64,000 nt of DNA from Vulcanisaeta souniana JCM 11219 (lineage in GTDB: Archaea; Thermoproteota; Thermoprotei; Thermoproteales; Thermocladiaceae). A program made the position numbers and the translations under genes. Below the pieces are notes generated by a model, which was given only the letters and a program-made list of their open reading frames with translations, ran no database searches and was not told where the DNA came from. Location of the stretch: contig NZ_AP026830.1 of assembly GCF_026000775.1 (NCBI RefSeq), positions 1,015,056 through 1,079,055 on the forward strand, written 5' to 3'. Of this stretch, positions 36,241 to 45,105 are shown piece after piece. The number at the start of each line of letters is the position of its first letter. Within the stretch, counting starts at the first letter, position 1.

Positions 36241-36795
36241 TCATAGCATTCTAAGTATTAATTCGTTAATTGCAATGCCTCTATAGCCCAAGTCGCCACC
36301 CTCGTTATAACTCTTCTTAATGCCCCTGAGCCCTCCAGATGGTGGATGGAGCCTAAAGAATGGCTTTAGCTTAGGTATGCATAGAACTTTATTGTCTGCC
36401 TTGGGCCATGGTTTATTGTCAGGACACGCCAGTTGATTAACCTCACCCATTATGTACGCCAGTGCGAATTCATCAATGCTTGACCAACCATACTTCTTAA
36501 TCCAATCATCAGTGAGCGGCTTATCACCAACAAGCCTACCCCTCCTCCTCAGTAGTTCCGTTAGGGTGTCGGCATCCACCTCACCCCAAGTAACCCAATC
36601 TTTGATGGTCTTAAGCATACCTAGGTAGGCTGGTCTCTCATCGATGATGACGCATGCATATCTTCTCCTTAACCTAAGTATTTCAAGGGCCCTCTCAACT
36701 TCCGGCGACGTGTCGGCTAAACCCTTGAGCCTTATTACGGCTATCCGCGTATACAGGGTATTCTTTCCTTGTTGAATGCCCTCCTGAACCTGCAT
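36241..36795 (-). CDS. rpl30: Ribosomal protein uL30
   Basis: uL30, 184 residues. The conserved core is RIAVIRLKGLADTSPEVERALEILRLRRRYACVIID, then KTIKDWVTWGEVDADTLTELLRRRGRL, and the archaeal C-terminal extension FFRLHPPSGGLRGIKKSYNEGGDLGYRG. It belongs to the uS5-uL30-uL15-secY order seen in archaeal spc-type clusters. The gap to uL15 is 152 bases, longer than the usual coupling in this cluster. That gap holds only AT-rich spacer and a promoter-like stretch. Confidence 0.93.
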   Translation of the reverse strand: MQVQEGIQQGKNTLYTRIAVIRLKGLADTSPEVERALEILRLRRRYACVIIDERPAYLGMLKTIKDWVTWGEVDADTLTELLRRRGRLVGDKPLTDDWIKKYGWSSIDEFALAYIMGEVNQLACPDNKPWPKADNKVLCIPKLKPFFRLHPPSGGLRGIKKSYNEGGDLGYRGIAINELILRML

Positions 36796-36844
36796 AATCA
36801 GACGCTCAATAAACCTATAATTATTAAACTTTAGCCCTCCCGCT

Positions 36845-37456
36845 TTAAATGGAGAATGCGTAGGTCTTTCTTAGTGCGTCGTATGTCGCCTTAACCAGGT
36901 TGTGGGTGGTTCTTGTCTCGCCCCAGGTGTATGACCAAATGTCCTTAACACCAGCGAGTCTAAGGACAGTTTTAGCTGCGTCCGCGGCCACTAAACCAAC
37001 ACCCTTGGGTGCTGGTATTAGGAGGACCTTCACACTGCCACTCTTGCCAACTACCTTAAACGGTATGCTGTGGGGCTCGTCACAGGAGCAGTGCCAGGAG
37101 CCACAACCCCTCCTGACAGGCACTATGTTTAGTTTAGCAACCCTAATGGCCTTCTCGATTGCTTGGTTAACCTGCTTACCCTTACCCATGCCAATGCCCA
37201 CATAACCATCCTCATTGCCAATAACCACAGCCACCTGGAACTGACTAACCTCACCGGCATCCGTCTGCCTCTGTACAATGTTTATGCTAACAACCTCATG
37301 CCTAAGGTTTGGCAGGAAGAAGTCAATTATCTCAGGCTCCTTAATGGGTAGGTTAAGTCTGAATATGTCATCTATTGATCTAACCTTTCCATCCTTAACT
37401 AACCTACCAACCCACGTCTTAGGCTGCCAAGCCTCAGCAGCAGACTCGGTACTCAT
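36845..37456 (-). CDS. rps5: Ribosomal protein uS5
   Basis: uS5, about 203 residues from the preferred start. The RNA-binding core is VSINIVQRQTDAGEVSQFQVAVVIGNEDGYVGIGMGKGK, then VRRGCGSWHCSCDEPHSIPF with Cys residues seen in archaeal S5, and the C-terminal SVKVLLIPAPKGVGLVAADAAKTVLRLAGVKDI. The frame is open to 37480, but a TATA box (tttttaaat, about 37480-37489) overlaps that ATG. The ATG at 37456 (MSTESAAEAWQPKTW) lies about 29 bases downstream and is the likely leaderless start. Confidence 0.94.
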   Translation of the reverse strand: MSTESAAEAWQPKTWVGRLVKDGKVRSIDDIFRLNLPIKEPEIIDFFLPNLRHEVVSINIVQRQTDAGEVSQFQVAVVIGNEDGYVGIGMGKGKQVNQAIEKAIRVAKLNIVPVRRGCGSWHCSCDEPHSIPFKVVGKSGSVKVLLIPAPKGVGLVAADAAKTVLRLAGVKDIWSYTWGETRTTHNLVKATYDALRKTYAFSI

Positions 37457-37479
37457 TGACCAAAAACGTAACTGAGCCA

Positions 37480-37489
37480 TTTAAAAATA
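37480..37489 (-). promoter_or_regulatory. TATA box of the uS5 operon
   Basis: A minus-strand atatttttaaat stretch sits about 29 bases before the uS5 ATG at 37456 and overlaps the alternative upstream ATG, which argues for the shorter protein. Confidence 0.55.
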
Positions 37490-37609
37490 TTTACATCGTG
37501 AGAATTAACCACGTTAGGTATTGATCATTGATCCTGGGCCATTACAATACGCAACTCGTAATAAGTGATGCAGTTCCTTATTAACTGAAGTGAGCATTGA
37601 AGCATTGAT

Positions 37610-38041
37610 ATGGCGCTGGATAGGTTGATTGCGGAGACAATGCTATTAATAGGCTCGATATACCTGGGATACGTCCTATTCACTGTACTGGGGCACATGA
37701 CGCCTGTGTTGTCATTAACGAATTCCATGAACCAGATGGCAAGTGCAAGCATTTACGTACCTGACGCGGTGATAGTAAGTAATGAGACAGGTAATCAATT
37801 ATACCTGGTCATTTACAATAATGGCCGCATACCAATAACCCTAAGGGAAGTATATATAGAGAATCAGGGAAACTCGACACCCATAGACATAGGTAATGTA
37901 TACCTAACCCCGGGTAATTACATTGTGCTTCACTATGAGACACACTATACCCAGTGCAGGGTTAACATAGTCTTCTGCGTGGCAAACACCACAATATGCA
38001 TGATGTATGACACAAATACCACCCAGTACGTTATTTCATAG
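37610..38041 (+). CDS. Pilin/archaellum-like extracellular protein
   Basis: A 143-residue protein with an N-terminal membrane helix (LIAETMLLIGSIYLGYVLFTVLG) followed by a Thr/Asn-rich beta-like domain with two Cys near the end (CRVNIVFC, then CMMYD). The arrangement resembles archaellum FlaF/FlaG-type and pseudopilin-like proteins: a hydrophobic N-terminus without a long signal, then an extracellular beta domain. A lysine/glycine processing site is not clear. It leads the plus-strand set 37610-40066 with the pilin-like gene and the ATPase. Several N-x-S/T sites suggest N-glycosylation. Confidence 0.6.
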   Translation: MALDRLIAETMLLIGSIYLGYVLFTVLGHMTPVLSLTNSMNQMASASIYVPDAVIVSNETGNQLYLVIYNNGRIPITLREVYIENQGNSTPIDIGNVYLTPGNYIVLHYETHYTQCRVNIVFCVANTTICMMYDTNTTQYVIS

Positions 38042-38089
38042 GCTTTTAACCATTAGTGACTTAAATACCAACCTGAGACTAACCTAGTG

Positions 38090-38539
38090 ATGTATTACGG
38101 GAATAATACAAGAAAAATAAACAGACAAAAAAGAGGAGACCTGAGTGGACCAATATATACAATACTCATGATAGTCTTCGTAATAGTGGCCGCGATAATG
38201 CTGTATAACTACTTCCAGTCAAGAACCTCTGTACTAACCACCCAGGCGCAAATAAGCATAGTCAACCCACAATTGGCTGGAAACGTTTATTCAGTAACCG
38301 TGGAGAACATAGGGACGACACCGGTAACAATAACCTCAATATCAATATACCCACAAAACTCACAAACACCAATGGTAACACAAACATTAAGCACCACCAT
38401 AAATCCAGGGCAATCAACGAGCATAGTGGGTACAGCATCAAACCAGTTCATAACTGGTAATAAATACATAGTCGTCGTTGAGGGATACGCACAGGGTAAT
38501 CAGGAGGTTGCCACGGAAAGCATAGCCATATCGCAATAG
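38090..38539 (+). CDS. Archaeal type IV pilin-like protein
   Basis: About 149 residues with a class III signal peptide pattern: basic N-terminus (KINRQKRGD), then a hydrophobic assembly helix (SGPIYTILMIVFVIVAAIMLYNYF) and an extracellular beta domain rich in Thr, Val and Asn. Cleavage would fall near the RG-D junction by a PibD-type peptidase, not encoded in this window. TATA-like cttaaatac (38060-38068) lies 26 bases before the ATG at 38090, so it is leaderless; GTG at 38087 is an alternative. Its neighbours, a pilin-like protein and a secretion ATPase, support a surface pilus. Confidence 0.75.
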   Translation: MYYGNNTRKINRQKRGDLSGPIYTILMIVFVIVAAIMLYNYFQSRTSVLTTQAQISIVNPQLAGNVYSVTVENIGTTPVTITSISIYPQNSQTPMVTQTLSTTINPGQSTSIVGTASNQFITGNKYIVVVEGYAQGNQEVATESIAISQ

Positions 38540-38755
38540 GTTAAATACTCAACCAGGTCAGGGTGAATATCAAAATTATCTAAGGGCTTCCCTAGTACGG
38601 TTTTATTGACTTTTTGCTCTACACGATGGCACTTATGATCAGCCTTACATTAACCCATCCTCCCCATAATGCCAAGCATAGAATGGGTACTCTAAATGAG
38701 TATGGGAAAGAGATTGTATTAGTGGCTTATATCTTGAGTTGAGGATCATTAATTG

Positions 38756-40066
38756 ATGAGCAGCTACATGGTTTCTGTACAGATTGAGGGATTTGCATTT
38801 AAGATACCGGTTTCCATAACTGCTAAGGAGAATGCCTACTATTACGTAGTGAAGGAGCCCAAGTGCAATGAACAGTGCCAGGAGTTGAGGGGTAGGATCA
38901 TTGACATTATGAGGCAACGCAGTATAACAATACTTGATGCGGTGAATGAGTCGTTAAGGGACTTGGGCAATAGGCAATTGATGGAATCAATCATTTACTA
39001 CATATTAAGGGACCTGAGGGGATATGGACCAGTAACAGTACCACTTTTTGACCCAGGTATTGAAGAAATTGAACTAAATAATTGGCTTTATCCAATAACC
39101 GTCGTCCACAGAGACCTTCCGGGGATCAGGTTAATAACGAATATTAGGTTTAACTCCGAGGTTGAGGCCAAGGATTTCATAATGAGCATGAGCAAGAGGG
39201 GACTACCGAGATCAGTCTCGTTACTAAAGCCTTACCTGGAAACCATATTGCCCGAGGGGCATAGGTTCACGGGAACCATTGGCGAAATAACCATAGGACC
39301 GACGTTCAGCATAAGGAAATTCCCACCAGAACCAATGACCCTTGAGGAACTAATAGTAAGGGAAACACTGAGGCCCAGTGTGGCAGCCTACCTATGGCTA
39401 ATTGCCGAGCTTAAGGGCTTCATAATGATTAATGGTCCAATGAGTAGTGGAAAAACAACACTACTCAGCGCCATAGTCAGCAAGTTACCCATGTATTCAA
39501 AGATAATAACCATAGAGGACACGCCGGAAATACGCTTACCACATCCACACTGGGTTAGAATGTTTACCAGGGAGAATGAGGATGAGAAATCCAGGATAGA
39601 GATGTTCGATCTGGTTAAACTAGCCGTAAGGTATAGACCTGACTATATAATAGTTGGGGAGACCAGGGGCGATGAAATACACGCGTTATTTCAGGCGTCC
39701 GCATTGGGGCATGGCATGCTAACCACATTCCACGCATCAACACCTGAGGAATTATTGATAAGGCTCATAAACCCACCACTTAATGTAAACATGGGTAACC
39801 TACAGTTACTATCTACCGTGGTTTTCATGACCATAAGGAACGGCAAGAGGGTTATTAGGGACGTCGTAGAACCAATAATCAACAATAATTCAGTGGAATT
39901 CAAAAGCATACTTACAAGCACCGGCGATATAGACATTAACAAAAGCCACAAACTAAAGGCATTGAGCAAGGCCTATGGAATAGATGCAGAGCAGGAAATC
40001 GCAAGAAGAGAAAAAATGCTAATGGAAAGAAAAGTCACTGACTTCGAAATTGAGGAAATACAATAA
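38756..40066 (+). CDS. Type II/IV secretion or pilus assembly ATPase (GspE/TadA/AapE-like)
   Basis: About 436 residues. Walker A is GPMSSGKTTLL (near residue 225), the Asp box is ITIEDTPEIRLPH, Walker B region is YIIVGETRGDEIHALFQAS, and the His box is GHGMLTTFHA. N-terminal domain (IDIMRQRSITILDAVNESLRDL) matches the VirB11/GspE superfamily. It powers assembly of a type IV pilus or similar apparatus. The likely membrane platform is the TadC-like gene at 43528, 3.5 kb away and on the opposite strand. The ATG at 38756 is preferred to the TTG one codon before it. Confidence 0.9.
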   Translation: MSSYMVSVQIEGFAFKIPVSITAKENAYYYVVKEPKCNEQCQELRGRIIDIMRQRSITILDAVNESLRDLGNRQLMESIIYYILRDLRGYGPVTVPLFDPGIEEIELNNWLYPITVVHRDLPGIRLITNIRFNSEVEAKDFIMSMSKRGLPRSVSLLKPYLETILPEGHRFTGTIGEITIGPTFSIRKFPPEPMTLEELIVRETLRPSVAAYLWLIAELKGFIMINGPMSSGKTTLLSAIVSKLPMYSKIITIEDTPEIRLPHPHWVRMFTRENEDEKSRIEMFDLVKLAVRYRPDYIIVGETRGDEIHALFQASALGHGMLTTFHASTPEELLIRLINPPLNVNMGNLQLLSTVVFMTIRNGKRVIRDVVEPIINNNSVEFKSILTSTGDIDINKSHKLKALSKAYGIDAEQEIARREKMLMERKVTDFEIEEIQ

Positions 40067-40404
40067 CCTATAATGACCCCCCATCAAATCCTATACTCCA
40101 GAATACCCTAACTGTTTATACCGCTAGTAAACGGAAATCATCACCATTCAAAGACTTCAATACCCAATGCCATCAACAACCATACACGCTACTAATTTAA
40201 TGGCAACCATAAAACCAAACTCATCTGCATGAAACATACATAATCCATGATTAAACTCTCAATAAAGACACGCATTTTACCACAAAGGAAGAAGTGCTGA
40301 ACCTTATTAAAGTCATTGGTACTAAACCATTGGAAATATTAACAGAATCAAGCGTTAGGAATGACGATAAAAACAACTCACTGGCACTGAGAAACTAAAG
40401 GAAT
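40067..40404. other. Mostly non-coding stretch with a possible gene fragment
   Basis: This 338-base gap has no complete gene. Near 40265-40399 on the plus strand a frame reads HFTTKEEVLNLIKVIGTKPLEILTESS and stops, with no clear start; it has the look of an HTH regulator N-terminus and may be decayed. The rest is AT-rich. The 3' end of the SRP RNA gene (minus strand) begins just past it. Confidence 0.3.
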
Positions 40405-40725
40405 GGGACCCAACCCCGTGTATTGCCTTGGACGGTAAACTAGGATTCACGCCAGCCCGTTCTCCAACCGGCAACCCCCCTGAACGCGCCCACCCCGACT
40501 TAGGGCCGCTCCCTCCCGGGCCTAACCCGGTTCGTCGGGTTCCGTAGTCGACCAACCCTACGGTTGATCGGCTACGGCGTGGACGCCCCAGGGGACCGGT
40601 TATCATTGAGGTACTGGCGTGACCCTAGTTTATCGTCCAAGGCAACGCACGGGTTTCGGCCTCCGAGCCCATCGGCCTAGGTTTTGCCCAGGGGAGGGCT
40701 GGGTAGGCCCTCCAGGCCTGGTCCC
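40405..40725 (-). ncRNA. ffs: Signal recognition particle RNA (7S RNA)
   Basis: A GC-rich island of about 320 bases in AT-rich DNA, on the minus strand. Helix 8 has the conserved bulge/loop taggcccgggagggagcgg with a GGGA tetraloop in place of GGAA, the SRP54-binding site. Helix 6 has caacc-gtag-ggttg with a GUAG (GNAR) loop for SRP19. The long helix 5 pairs ccttggacgataaactag near the 5' side with ctagtttaccgtccaagg near the 3' side. The ends, gggacc and gggtccc, pair as helix 1. With SecY in the same window, it targets membrane and secreted proteins. Nothing in it codes for protein. Confidence 0.9.
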
Positions 40726-40747
40726 TTTGTTTATTTTATCGTTGGAG

Positions 40748-40758
40748 AAATAAACTTT
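40748..40758 (-). promoter_or_regulatory. TATA box of the SRP RNA gene
   Basis: On the minus strand aaagtttattt lies about 28 bases before the predicted 5' end (40725), the spacing expected for an archaeal TATA box and start site. Confidence 0.6.
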
Positions 40759-40810
40759 TCTATTTGGGTTTGGGCGGTAGGTTTATTTTCTTCTGCTCGT
40801 TGTTTACTTG

Positions 40811-41422
40811 ATGAGTGGTTCTGTCATTAATGGATTTGTTAGGTCGTTAATTGGCGATGTTAGTGGTGATGTTGTTAAGGAGGTTGTTAGGATCGGTTAT
40901 GCGGTTGCTTCCTTCGTTGTTTATGGCGTGGCTTCATTGATGAAGGAGGGTAAGGGTGTTAGGCTTTCCCTTGTTGTTTCTCTATCGAGGGTTTTTAATG
41001 CTGGTTTTATGAGGGATGTTTTCGAGGTTTTAATTGCATCTCAGGGCGATGGCGACGATGTTATTGACGCCGCTGGTTTTGTTTCTGAGGTCTACATGAT
41101 TAAGCGGGTTTATGGTAATGAAAGAGATCAGTTAAAACCTAGTTTTCTGAGTCCTGTTAAGGTTGATCATGATGTTTACATGGCTGTTTATAACGATGTT
41201 AGGAATTACATTAATGATTTCGAGGATAAGAATAACATTGCCTTTGGGTTTGTTGGTAATGCTATGGCCGTGTTGTTAACCACAATAATCATTATGCTAA
41301 TAATAGGTATGTGCCAGGGAACGAGGAGTGAGGGTTATCCTGACGGTATTAGGGACTTCCTAAACTATGCATTGACGCAGGGCACCCACATGGCCCTTTC
41401 CGAATTACTTAGTCACGGATAA
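40811..41422 (+). CDS. Unrecognised helical membrane-linked protein
   Basis: About 203 residues, not recognised. Residues 1-60 are hydrophobic and valine-rich (VVKEVVRIGYAVASFVVYGVASLM), the middle is charged, and one clear membrane helix (AVLLTTIIIMLIIGMC) lies near residue 160. The base composition is unusual: the coding strand is rich in G and T (runs of gtt, ggt, gat) beside its neighbours. The ATG at 40811 lies 26 bases from a TATA element (gtttatttt, 40781-40789). It shares a promoter region with the divergent SRP RNA gene. Confidence 0.65.
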   Translation: MSGSVINGFVRSLIGDVSGDVVKEVVRIGYAVASFVVYGVASLMKEGKGVRLSLVVSLSRVFNAGFMRDVFEVLIASQGDGDDVIDAAGFVSEVYMIKRVYGNERDQLKPSFLSPVKVDHDVYMAVYNDVRNYINDFEDKNNIAFGFVGNAMAVLLTTIIIMLIIGMCQGTRSEGYPDGIRDFLNYALTQGTHMALSELLSHG

Positions 41423-41452
41423 GGTTTTAACTGGGTATTAATCAGGTATTGC

Positions 41453-41932
41453 GTGGTTGATGAGGTTATTGAGGCTAGGGATTACGTGGCTCAATTAATC
41501 AATAAGGGTTGGTTTAGGCACGCCGTTGGTGAACGGGGCATCAGGCGCATCATCACCCTATTGAGGTTTATTGACCTTAATTACAGGAGGTGCTCTGCGA
41601 ACCTTGATCTGGACCTCCTAATTAATCTACTCGATGATTACTATAATACAGAGGGCAGGATTAGGTACTTCGTTAGGGAGTTGATGAGGGTTCAGGGCTA
41701 TGATAATGTGGCTAGACAATTAATAAATGCCTACCCAGTACTACCGCCAGACCTTAGGGAGTTCCTTGATAAGGTAGCGAAGTCCCTACCCTCTGACGCA
41801 ACTCCTGGGGCTTTGGTTGAGCAGGCAATTAATGAATTAATGAAGGAATTGGAGAGTTTTAGAGAGAGGCTGATTTCCATTGTTAATGCCGCCAGGTCCC
41901 AATGCCCTAAAGCTTATAACCAAACCTCCTAA
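41453..41932 (+). CDS. Unrecognised all-helical protein
   Basis: A 159-residue predicted helical cytoplasmic protein, for example [33 protein letters not shown] and [20 protein letters not shown], with a repeat-like heptad spacing near the C-terminus. It follows the previous gene after 30 bases and probably forms an operon; a TATA-like ggttttaac lies about 26 bases before the GTG at 41453, so it may also have its own promoter. Its last 26 bases overlap the convergent adenosine kinase gene. No known family is recognised. Confidence 0.65.
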   Translation: MVDEVIEARDYVAQLINKGWFRHAVGERGIRRIITLLRFIDLNYRRCSANLDLDLLINLLDDYYNTEGRIRYFVRELMRVQGYDNVARQLINAYPVLPPDLREFLDKVAKSLPSDATPGALVEQAINELMKELESFRERLISIVNAARSQCPKAYNQTS

Positions 41933-42404
41933 TTAATTCCCTGCGCTCCTTGATATCAGTATCGCCCTCAACACCAAGTGGTGAATGACCATCAACAACA
42001 CCAACCACGCCCCTCCTCTCTGGCGCTATCTCCGCTACAATAACGGAAAGTGGGTTCGCAGTGGCTGCGTATATGTTCACCACCTCAACCACGTGTCTCA
42101 ACGCATTTAATACGTTTATTGGCCATGCATTTCTCAGGTAAATCACGAACGTATGACCGGCGGCTATTTTCCTGCACAGGTCTATGGCTAATTTCCTCAA
42201 CTCCTCATCAGTACCCTCATGTCTAATCAGTCTCTTTCCAGACGCCTCGCAGAAGGCCAGGCCGAACTTAATATTCGGTACTGAGTTCACGAGGGCCTCG
42301 TAAATGTCCTCCAGAGTCTTTATGAAGTGGCTGTGGCCTATTATTACGTTTGTACCCTCTGGAATTGGTACATCTATTACCTCGAACTTAATTCCCTGGG
42401 ACAT
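41907..42404 (-). CDS. Adenosine-specific kinase family protein
   Basis: A 165-residue protein of the adenosine-specific kinase family. Conserved blocks are [87 protein letters not shown] and [17 protein letters not shown]. Family members bind adenosine phosphates and are reported to phosphorylate adenosine specifically. The length is normal. It converges on the helical protein gene and overlaps it by 26 bases. Confidence 0.9.
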   Translation of the reverse strand: MSQGIKFEVIDVPIPEGTNVIIGHSHFIKTLEDIYEALVNSVPNIKFGLAFCEASGKRLIRHEGTDEELRKLAIDLCRKIAAGHTFVIYLRNAWPINVLNALRHVVEVVNIYAATANPLSVIVAEIAPERRGVVGVVDGHSPLGVEGDTDIKERRELIRRFGYKL

Positions 42405-42865
42405 TATTATTTAAGACGCAGGGATTTACTTTAAGCATTACTATGACCTTCTCCCTTGTCCTGAGGGGATGCTTCTATGTTGGAGATCCCGTGTGCTAAC
42501 CCCTGGGATGAGAGTTAATGGTTTTACACAGTTTGTTATTACGTTGTAGCTCATTATTCTATGCCTTTACTACCACTACATGCCCTATTTTCCTGACTAT
42601 GTTTATTGATGCATTGATGGCCCACCTGAGGACCAATTTAAACCGAACTAGGGACCTAGCTTAGTTAAAAACGCGGGAACTAAGATAATAAGCATTTTCA
42701 TTAGCCCATTAAGCAGAGTTTACTAAAACTAATCCCACGTCAATACCAACGACTGAGGGCAGTAACTGTTAAGGAAATCAAGAAAAGAACCACGCATGCG
42801 CACATTAGGAATGGGAAATATGAATAATACCGAAGAATGCACAACTCGCCACGAATAACGGGACT
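42405..42865. other. Intergenic region with possible transposase debris
   Basis: This 461-base stretch has no convincing gene. On the minus strand a short frame near 42709-42753 reads VVGIDVGLVLVNSA, which resembles the VGIDVG motif of IS605-type TnpB, but is only 15 codons. On the plus strand short ATG frames end within 20 codons. Degenerate transposon remains are possible but weakly supported. Confidence 0.25.
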
Positions 42866-43321
42866 TTAGGTATGACCGTAATGTAATTTCTTGATTATAT
42901 AACCCAGTGTATCGAGTAATTCACTTGGCATGTAGCCCTTCTTCGTTCTTTTTAGCTTAACCTTGTTTTCTCCATGTACTATTCTTACGTTCTTTTTCGT
43001 GATGATTATCGTCACAGTCTTCATGAGGTCCACGTACGGCTCATAGGTAAACTTGCTGCCACTGTATAGGTACCTGCCTAAAAACGTGTAGTAATTGGTG
43101 CCGGTCATGCTAATAACCCTACTAATTATTGGCGAGAACGCGAAGAGAAGCTTTCCGAACCTTTCATCATCGAGCCTTGTGTATGTATTATTATTAATTA
43201 TTACTGAAAGTAACACGCCATTTACCACTTGGGAGGCGAATAAGCCATCTGGGCCGGTGATACTTAGCGCTCTAATTCCGTGTCCTTTGGTGAATGACAT
43301 TAGGCCGGTCAGGACGGCCAT
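42866..43321 (-). CDS. Unrecognised protein paired with a zinc protein
   Basis: A 151-residue alpha/beta protein, not recognised. It has a central strand-rich part (GIRALSITGPDGLFASQVVNGVLLSVIINN) and ends with a Lys-rich region (ITKKNVRIVHGENKVKLKRTKKG). The ATG at 43321 comes one base after the stop of the 50-residue zinc protein, so the two are almost certainly an operon and may act together. No membrane segment is seen. Confidence 0.7.
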   Translation of the reverse strand: MAVLTGLMSFTKGHGIRALSITGPDGLFASQVVNGVLLSVIINNNTYTRLDDERFGKLLFAFSPIISRVISMTGTNYYTFLGRYLYSGSKFTYEPYVDLMKTVTIIITKKNVRIVHGENKVKLKRTKKGYMPSELLDTLGYIIKKLHYGHT

Positions 43322-43322
43322 G

Positions 43323-43475
43323 TTATTTTGCCTCTAATGGTGTCCCATCCGCTGGGCACTTATGGAAGGTCTTCTTGGCGCATGTTGGGCAGTATATAGC
43401 GTGGCACTTTGGGCATACGTAGTAATCATCATACTTAAATAATTTCTTACCGCACCTCCAGCATCTGCCAATCAT
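43323..43475 (-). CDS. Small double zinc-knuckle protein (50 residues)
   Basis: A mini-gene missed by size cut-offs. From ATG at 43475 to TAA at 43323 it encodes 50 residues beginning MIGRCWRCGKKLFKYDDY. Cys pairs CWRC (5-8), CPKC (21-24), CPTC (29-32) and a final HKC (39-40) could bind two zinc ions, like a RING- or treble-clef-like mini-domain. TATA-like tttaaaag lies at about 43521-43528. It precedes the unrecognised gene at 42866 by one base. Function unknown; a role in nucleic acid or protein contact is likely. Confidence 0.75.
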   Translation of the reverse strand: MIGRCWRCGKKLFKYDDYYVCPKCHAIYCPTCAKKTFHKCPADGTPLEAK

Positions 43476-43527
43476 CAATGTCTTAGATACGTACACAACT
43501 ACGCCTGGTCCTGGCGCTTTTAAAGTC

Positions 43528-45072
43528 TTACGCTATAATGGGTATTTCCGCAGCGGCAAACATCAGGGCTAGGGTTAACGGTATGGGTATTACCGACTTT
43601 ATTGACGGATTGAGTGTCAAGTCACTGAGTAGTGAGGATAGCAACGTCACAGACATACTTATTATGTATGCCACAATTAATAGAGGCATTAGTATTGCAT
43701 TGAGGTTGGGAATTGTAAGACCAACCAGTGTGTATGGGGCGTTCTTTATCACCGAGCTTAGTGACGAAACAACGAACTTGCCTATGTACGTGACGCCGGC
43801 AAACACAAAGGGCAATGAGTAATTAAGTAATTGTAGAGATCTCGCATTGTAATTAATGTTCATGATCAACGCCTTCAACTCCAAAAACACCTCCACGAGC
43901 TTATCCAATGCTCTTGATGGAGAACCTAGGTTTGAAACTTCCCTCAGTAAGTTAATGGCATATTTAATAATCCAGGGTCCATCGATCTTGACATCACCGC
44001 TGAATCGGGCGATCCTTCGTAAATACGTAAGTAACGTCCTTGGATATGGATTATCCAACACCCTCTCAATTGCTGTGCCAATACCAACCCCAGCCTTTAC
44101 GATTTCAGATATGTCGCGGATCACATCAGGCAGTGAAAGGACTGAACTCTTAATATCATTAATTCTCTGCGTAACTAGGATAGAGAAAAGCACCGGTGGT
44201 ATTACCAAGGATATTAAGCCGTTGATCCCGAGGTAAATTATAGCCACTGCGCTAAGTAGCGCTGAGGACCCTATTATTATGTACATGTTTCTATCGTGCT
44301 TAAGGTCCATGCGTATTATATATGGTATTGACTGGTAAACCCTCATTATGAAGGCTGGAAGTAATAATGATACTGCCGGCATTATGTATAGTATTGCGTA
44401 ATTTAGACCAAGTATTGTCGTTATGATTATAAAAAGAATCAGTATCATTACTGAGGAGACCACGGCAAGTACAATATCAATTATCTGCTTCGATAAAGCA
44501 GATAACCTACTATTAAGCATTGATAAGTATGTACTCTCGACACTCCTAACGTAATTAGTTACATCACCACTATAGCTCCACACAGACACATAACCATTCA
44601 TAAATCTCTGGAACTCAATGCTCGGATGAGACCTTGCCCTTAGTTGCATGGCCTTTGTCAATGAATTAGTGGTTAAAGAATACCTCTTAATCAAGAGCCA
44701 CTCCCTATTAATCCACTTAAGGCCAACCCTACCACTTATCTCAAATGCGTGAGTTATGTCACCGCCAATATCATGTACTATATCGAGTAAAACCATGAAA
44801 AATGGCAGTTCCCACTCAACATTCTCCTTAACCGAGTTAACAGAGTATGATGCCCAGACAACCGTTAACACGATTGGTATTGCAGGTACTGGTATTGAAG
44901 TTAATGATATCATCAATGACTTGGTTACCAGATATGTTATTACTGGTACCGGCATTAATGATAATACCATTTTCTCAACGATTGATGCGATCCTACCTGG
45001 ATTCCATGAATAACCACCGGCAATAGCCTTATTACTCAGATAATCCTTAATTACGCGTCCCAGCGTCTTCAC
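43528..45072 (-). CDS. TadC-like pilus/secretion membrane platform protein
   Basis: A 514-residue membrane protein of the type II secretion F / TadC superfamily with two repeats of the T2SSF domain, each with two or three hydrophobic helices. Typical segments are ELPFFMVLLDIVHDIGGDITHAFEISGR in the first repeat and SLPDVIRDISEIVKAGVGIGTAIERV in the second. It forms the inner-membrane base of the pilus system with the ATPase (38756). Unusually, it sits on the opposite strand with about 3.5 kb of other genes between them. Confidence 0.82.
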   Translation of the reverse strand: MKTLGRVIKDYLSNKAIAGGYSWNPGRIASIVEKMVLSLMPVPVITYLVTKSLMISLTSIPVPAIPIVLTVVWASYSVNSVKENVEWELPFFMVLLDIVHDIGGDITHAFEISGRVGLKWINREWLLIKRYSLTTNSLTKAMQLRARSHPSIEFQRFMNGYVSVWSYSGDVTNYVRSVESTYLSMLNSRLSALSKQIIDIVLAVVSSVMILILFIIITTILGLNYAILYIMPAVSLLLPAFIMRVYQSIPYIIRMDLKHDRNMYIIIGSSALLSAVAIIYLGINGLISLVIPPVLFSILVTQRINDIKSSVLSLPDVIRDISEIVKAGVGIGTAIERVLDNPYPRTLLTYLRRIARFSGDVKIDGPWIIKYAINLLREVSNLGSPSRALDKLVEVFLELKALIMNINYNARSLQLLNYSLPFVFAGVTYIGKFVVSSLSSVIKNAPYTLVGLTIPNLNAILMPLLIVAYIISMSVTLLSSLLSDLTLNPSIKSVIPIPLTLALMFAAAEIPIIA

Positions 45073-45105
45073 GTAATAATATACTCAATTTCCCTTAAAA
45101 GGCAC

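Noticed and set aside
40355-40606. 83-residue minus-strand ORF
   Set aside because: It lies inside the SRP RNA gene, whose helix 6 and helix 8 loops are clear; composition reflects RNA structure.
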